Origin: Treponema sp.
GTDB taxonomy: Bacteria > Spirochaetota > Spirochaetia > Treponematales > Breznakiellaceae
DNA length: 8,209 nucleotides
Direction of reading: 5' to 3'
Assembly: GCA_031273405.1 (NCBI GenBank)
Contig: JAISRW010000038.1
Span: 1-8,209 of the forward strand
The notes under the pieces were generated by a model. It was not told where the DNA came from and did not search any database. It saw only the letters and a program-made list of their open reading frames with translations. This document shows positions 5,937 to 8,209 of this stretch, in pieces (positions within the stretch are counted from its first letter, which is position 1; every line of letters begins with the position of its first letter). The translations under genes and the position numbers were made by a program.

Positions 5937-6842
5937 TTATATGATTCCCCTAATCTCCTGTATAGCGCTGATTCCCTGGGATGTAAGCCATGTCCGCATT
6001 CCTTCCAGAATGTCCAAAGATATGGAAGGCTTGATGAAACTGCCGGTCCCGATCTGCACAAGCCGGGCGCCGGCCATGATGAACTCCACCGCGTCCTGCC
6101 AGGTGGTAACGCCCCCTATGCCCATTACCGGGATGGATACGGCCTTTGCCGCCTGGTGAACCATGCGCAGGGCGACGGGCTTGATCGCCGGCCCTGAAAG
6201 ACCGGCGTAGGTGTTATCGAATACCGGGCGGCGTTCTTGAATATCCACCGCCATGGCGAGGAAGGTGTTCACCAGGGAAAGCCCGTCGGCGCCTTCTTCC
6301 TCGCATGCCCGGGCCAGGGCGGTGATGTCCTCCGCGTTGGGAGAGAGTTTTACCGCCAGCTTGTGTGTGGTTGCCCCGCGGATTGTACGGACCACCTCTC
6401 TGGCTGTTTCGGTTTTGACGCCGAAGTTCATCCCCCCGGCTTTGACATTGGGGCAGGAGATATTGAGTTCCAGGATGTCAAAATCCGCGTTGTTGAGGAG
6501 TTCCACCCCCTCAAGGTAGTCGTCGATGGAATGGCCCCCCAGGTTAACAATCACCGCCGGCCCCAGACGCTTCATCAGCGGCAGTTCGCGGTCGATAAAT
6601 TCGCGGACACCCGGGTTTTCAAGGCCCACGCTGTTCATAATGCCGCTGGGGGTTTCCCATATCCGTATGCCCGTGTTGCCCGGCCGGGCATGGAGGGTGA
6701 GGCCCTTGGAGCACAGCCCTCCCAGGCGGCTTATGTCAAAGATATCCCGGTATTCCCCGCCGAACCCGCAGGTTCCCGATGCCAGGACCAGGGGGTTTTG
6801 AAAAGAAACTCCGGCAAAATCCGTTTCCAGCAAGGTCTTCAT
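5937..6842 (-). CDS. pyrD: Dihydroorotate dehydrogenase B, catalytic subunit
   Basis: A 301-residue FMN-dependent TIM-barrel enzyme that oxidises dihydroorotate to orotate in UMP synthesis. It is the class 1B type that works with PyrK. Motifs are NPLVLASGT (16-24), SKGLTL (45-50), NSVGLENPG (70-78, substrate loop), [11 protein letters not shown] with catalytic C130 (127-137), KLSPN (165-169), GLSGPAIKP (214-222), GIGGV (241-245) and IGTGSF (264-269), the last two binding FMN phosphate. Length is typical. The start at 6842 ([12 protein letters not shown]) is the family N-terminus; its ATG overlaps the pyrK stop in an ATGA, indicating translational coupling. An open extension upstream is only pyrK in another frame. 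Confidence 0.97.
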   Translation of the reverse strand: MKTLLETDFAGVSFQNPLVLASGTCGFGGEYRDIFDISRLGGLCSKGLTLHARPGNTGIRIWETPSGIMNSVGLENPGVREFIDRELPLMKRLGPAVIVNLGGHSIDDYLEGVELLNNADFDILELNISCPNVKAGGMNFGVKTETAREVVRTIRGATTHKLAVKLSPNAEDITALARACEEEGADGLSLVNTFLAMAVDIQERRPVFDNTYAGLSGPAIKPVALRMVHQAAKAVSIPVMGIGGVTTWQDAVEFIMAGARLVQIGTGSFIKPSISLDILEGMRTWLTSQGISAIQEIRGII

Positions 6843-7576
6843 AGGCCGAACACCGCTTCCGCCTGAAATACCGGCCCGTCTTTGCAGACCTTTTTGTTGC
6901 TTCCCCCCACCGGGCGGCTGCACACGAAACACGCCCCTACCCCGCAGGCCATACGGTTTTCCAGGGAGACCGAGAGCTTCGCCGCCGCACCGGTTTTCCG
7001 GCATTTTTCAAAAAGAACCTGCATCATGATCTCCGGCCCGCAGGCGAGGATACTATCGTAGCCTGAGGGATCGATGTCGTCGGTGATAAAGCCCCCAACG
7101 TTGACAACAACCCTGTCCGCGGCGCTTTCAAATTCCCTGACCAGAAAAGGCTCGCCGCTGAAACCCAGAAACACATCCACCCTGTGGCCGTCACGGGCCG
7201 CCTTGATCTGTTTGGCCCCCAGGTACAGCGGGGCGATTCCCGCGCCTCCCCCTACCAGGGCGACGTTTCCTTCCGTGTCGGGGAAGCCGTTCCCCAAAGG
7301 CCCCAGGAGGCCGACGCGGTCCCCCCTCCTGAGACCGGCGAAGACGGCCGTTCCTCGGCCCGCCGCCTTGTACACAAAGGCGAGGCGGCCGTTCCCGGCG
7401 TCAAAGACGCTGAGGGGCCGGGAGAGAACCGGGTAGGTTTCCCAGGCACGGAGCATGTAGAACTGCCCCATCCTGACCGAAACTTCCGGCCCCTCAGGTT
7501 CCGTAAGAAGTTCCATACGATAAAAATCACGGGAAAGGGACCGGTTGGACAGCACGCTGCCCGCCGCGTTTTCCAT
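6839..7576 (-). CDS. pyrK: Dihydroorotate dehydrogenase B, electron transfer subunit
   Basis: A 245-residue ferredoxin-reductase-like protein carrying FAD and a [2Fe-2S] cluster. It transfers electrons from PyrD to NAD+. The FAD-binding RPLSV (53-57) and YKAAGRGT (69-76) are followed by the nucleotide-binding GGGAGIAPL (109-117) and ACGPEIMM (178-185). The C-terminal cluster motif has C211, C216, C219 and C231 (CGVGACFVC then KKVC), the PyrK spacing. Size is in the normal range. The ATG at 7576 has an aaggag (7584-7589 on this strand) 7 bases upstream. It is the first gene of the pyrK-pyrD pair, and its stop overlaps the pyrD start. The 111-base gap to the upstream toxin gene contains several hairpins that could be regulatory. 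Confidence 0.96.
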   Translation of the reverse strand: MENAAGSVLSNRSLSRDFYRMELLTEPEGPEVSVRMGQFYMLRAWETYPVLSRPLSVFDAGNGRLAFVYKAAGRGTAVFAGLRRGDRVGLLGPLGNGFPDTEGNVALVGGGAGIAPLYLGAKQIKAARDGHRVDVFLGFSGEPFLVREFESAADRVVVNVGGFITDDIDPSGYDSILACGPEIMMQVLFEKCRKTGAAAKLSVSLENRMACGVGACFVCSRPVGGSNKKVCKDGPVFQAEAVFGL

Positions 7577-7612
7577 TATAGAGCTCCTTCATATATCGTT
7601 CCGGAGGCCGGG

Positions 7613-7662
7613 GGGCCTTCAGGCCCGTCGAACCGGAAGTTCGCGCGCTAACAGGCCTGTTA
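7613..7662 (-). promoter_or_regulatory. Three consecutive hairpins upstream of pyrK
   Basis: Three inverted repeats lie in series between the toxin stop and the pyrK ribosome binding site: the perfect 14-base palindrome taacaggcctgtta (7649-7662), cgaac-cggaa-gttcg (7629-7643) and gggcc-ttca-ggccc (7613-7626). An alternative pairing ccgg-agg-ccgg (7601-7611) lies next to the last. They may act as a terminator of the toxin transcript, an operator, or a leader that controls pyrKD. No T-run follows any of them on this strand, and no PyrR-type motif was recognised. Confidence 0.45.
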
Positions 7663-7687
7663 TGTGAAATATTTTTGCAAATTTTTG

Positions 7688-8107
7688 TTATAAATATTGG
7701 CAATTATCCCAATATTCTTTAGAAGTTACAATTTTTGTTTTTTTGTATTGTGAGAATGTAAAATCATTTGTATTTCCTGTTATTAAAAAATCAGCAGAAC
7801 AAATATCGGCAAGCTCTAATAACATATTATCTTTTGTATCAGAAATTAAATTTAACTTTATCTCAGGAATAAACTTTTTTGATTTTAATATGATTATAGA
7901 AAGCAATGTTTCCGCTCGAATCAAAAAATCTTTATATATAGAAAATTTTGGACGATGTAAGACCTCATAATATTCATAAACAAGCTTTTCTGATGTACAA
8001 AGTTGTATTTTATCTTCAATAAAGAGGTCATACACAATTCGGTATGGATAGCCCTTTTGAATCAATGATGAAACAAATACATTTGTGTCAATTATGATAT
8101 TATGCAT
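7688..8107 (-). CDS. PIN-domain toxin of a type II toxin-antitoxin system
   Basis: A 139-residue PIN protein of the family often annotated 'putative toxin-antitoxin system toxin component, PIN family' (COG1569-like). Such toxins are Mg-dependent ribonucleases. The acidic residues are visible: IIIDTNVFVSSL with D7, YEYYEVLHRPKF with E45/E48, SDTKDNMLLELA with D90/D93, and ADFLITGNTNDF with D106/D115. The start at 8107 (MHNIIIDTNV) gives the family N-terminus; an earlier in-frame ATG at 8194 would add 29 unrelated residues that overlap the antitoxin. Its start lies inside the antitoxin's last codons, typical of coupled pairs. The gene is strikingly AT-rich and uses A/T-ending codons, unlike its GC-rich neighbours, which suggests transfer. 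An inverted repeat aatattgg/ccaatatt (7693-7700, 7709-7716) sits at its 3' end. Confidence 0.88.
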   Translation of the reverse strand: MHNIIIDTNVFVSSLIQKGYPYRIVYDLFIEDKIQLCTSEKLVYEYYEVLHRPKFSIYKDFLIRAETLLSIIILKSKKFIPEIKLNLISDTKDNMLLELADICSADFLITGNTNDFTFSQYKKTKIVTSKEYWDNCQYL

Positions 8108-8209
8108 TTTTTCGCACAGCATTAACCTCTCTGGTAATTTCCTCCATTGACATGGATGAAAGTCCGTATTTGTCTGCAAGGTCAATACATTCATTTAGGT
8201 TTTGACGTA
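8100..8209 (-). CDS. Antitoxin of the PIN toxin, partial (C-terminal part, cut by window edge)
   Basis: Minus-strand frame from 8207 to the TAA at 8100-8102 reads 35 residues: RQNLNECIDLADKYG, then LSSMSMEEITREVNAVRKNA. It is open to the window edge, so the start and N-terminal DNA-binding part lie outside. It overlaps the toxin start by 8 bases in a different frame. A short, charged C-terminal tail ending in a MEEI..EV.AVR pattern is common in antitoxins paired with PIN or similar toxins, where it wraps the toxin. The antitoxin superfamily (AbrB, Phd or other) cannot be decided from this fragment. Confidence 0.65.
   Translation of the reverse strand, partial: RQNLNECIDLADKYGLSSMSMEEITREVNAVRKNA

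Noticed and set aside
6237..6866. Plus-strand open frame of 209 codons opposite pyrD
   Set aside because: GC-rich antisense shadow; pyrD is intact and well conserved on the minus strand.
6843..7004. 54-codon N-terminal extension of pyrD
   Set aside because: It lies wholly inside the pyrK coding region in another frame; the ATGA overlap supports the start at 6842.
8108..8194. 29-codon N-terminal extension of the PIN toxin
   Set aside because: It overlaps the antitoxin frame, and PIN proteins begin with the hydrophobic strand leading to the first aspartate.
1..8209. CRISPR array, tRNA or rRNA genes
   Set aside because: No regularly spaced identical repeats and no cloverleaf or rRNA-like sequence were seen on either strand.

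Overview
The window is about 8.2 kb of bacterial chromosome, mostly GC-rich with an AT-rich right end. Gene content and order (rpoN-hpf, thiD, a DUF362 protein, pyrK-pyrD, a PIN toxin) and the protein style of the broken recombinase and transposase suggest a spirochaete of the Treponema group, possibly a gut/termite lineage. That assignment rests on recall of similar proteins, not on a database search.

Layout. Bases 1-1720 are a decayed mobile-DNA zone: a tyrosine recombinase that is frameshifted and loses its catalytic C-terminus, a complex palindromic repeat (element A plus a nested cruciform), and the frameshifted N-terminal part of a DDE/integrase-core transposase on the minus strand. From 1774 a housekeeping block begins: rpoN (sigma-54) and hpf (ribosome hibernation factor) on the plus strand, converging on thiD (HMP/HMP-P kinase) on the minus strand. 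Between thiD and the divergent DUF362 gene lies a second copy of the palindromic repeat (element B), followed by a good sigma-70 promoter that would give an almost leaderless mRNA. The DUF362 gene converges on the minus-strand pyrK-pyrD pair (class 1B dihydroorotate dehydrogenase), whose start and stop codons overlap. The right end is an AT-rich type II toxin-antitoxin pair on the minus strand: a PIN-family toxin preceded by an antitoxin cut off by the window edge.

How they work together. RpoN and HPF are a commonly conserved pair linking sigma-54 transcription with stationary-phase ribosome protection. PyrK and PyrD form one enzyme of UMP synthesis that passes electrons from dihydroorotate to NAD+. 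ThiD belongs to thiamine synthesis/salvage and stands alone here. DUF362 has no assigned function, but its cysteine-rich tail suggests a metal or Fe-S site.

The most interesting signals are non-coding: two copies of a dispersed hairpin-forming repeat, two promoters (rpoN, DUF362) in which a palindrome overlaps the -35 box and the start codon sits next to the predicted transcription start, three consecutive hairpins in the pyrK leader, and a shared 16-base motif in both convergent gene junctions. I found no clearly new multi-gene system, no CRISPR array and no tRNA or rRNA gene.
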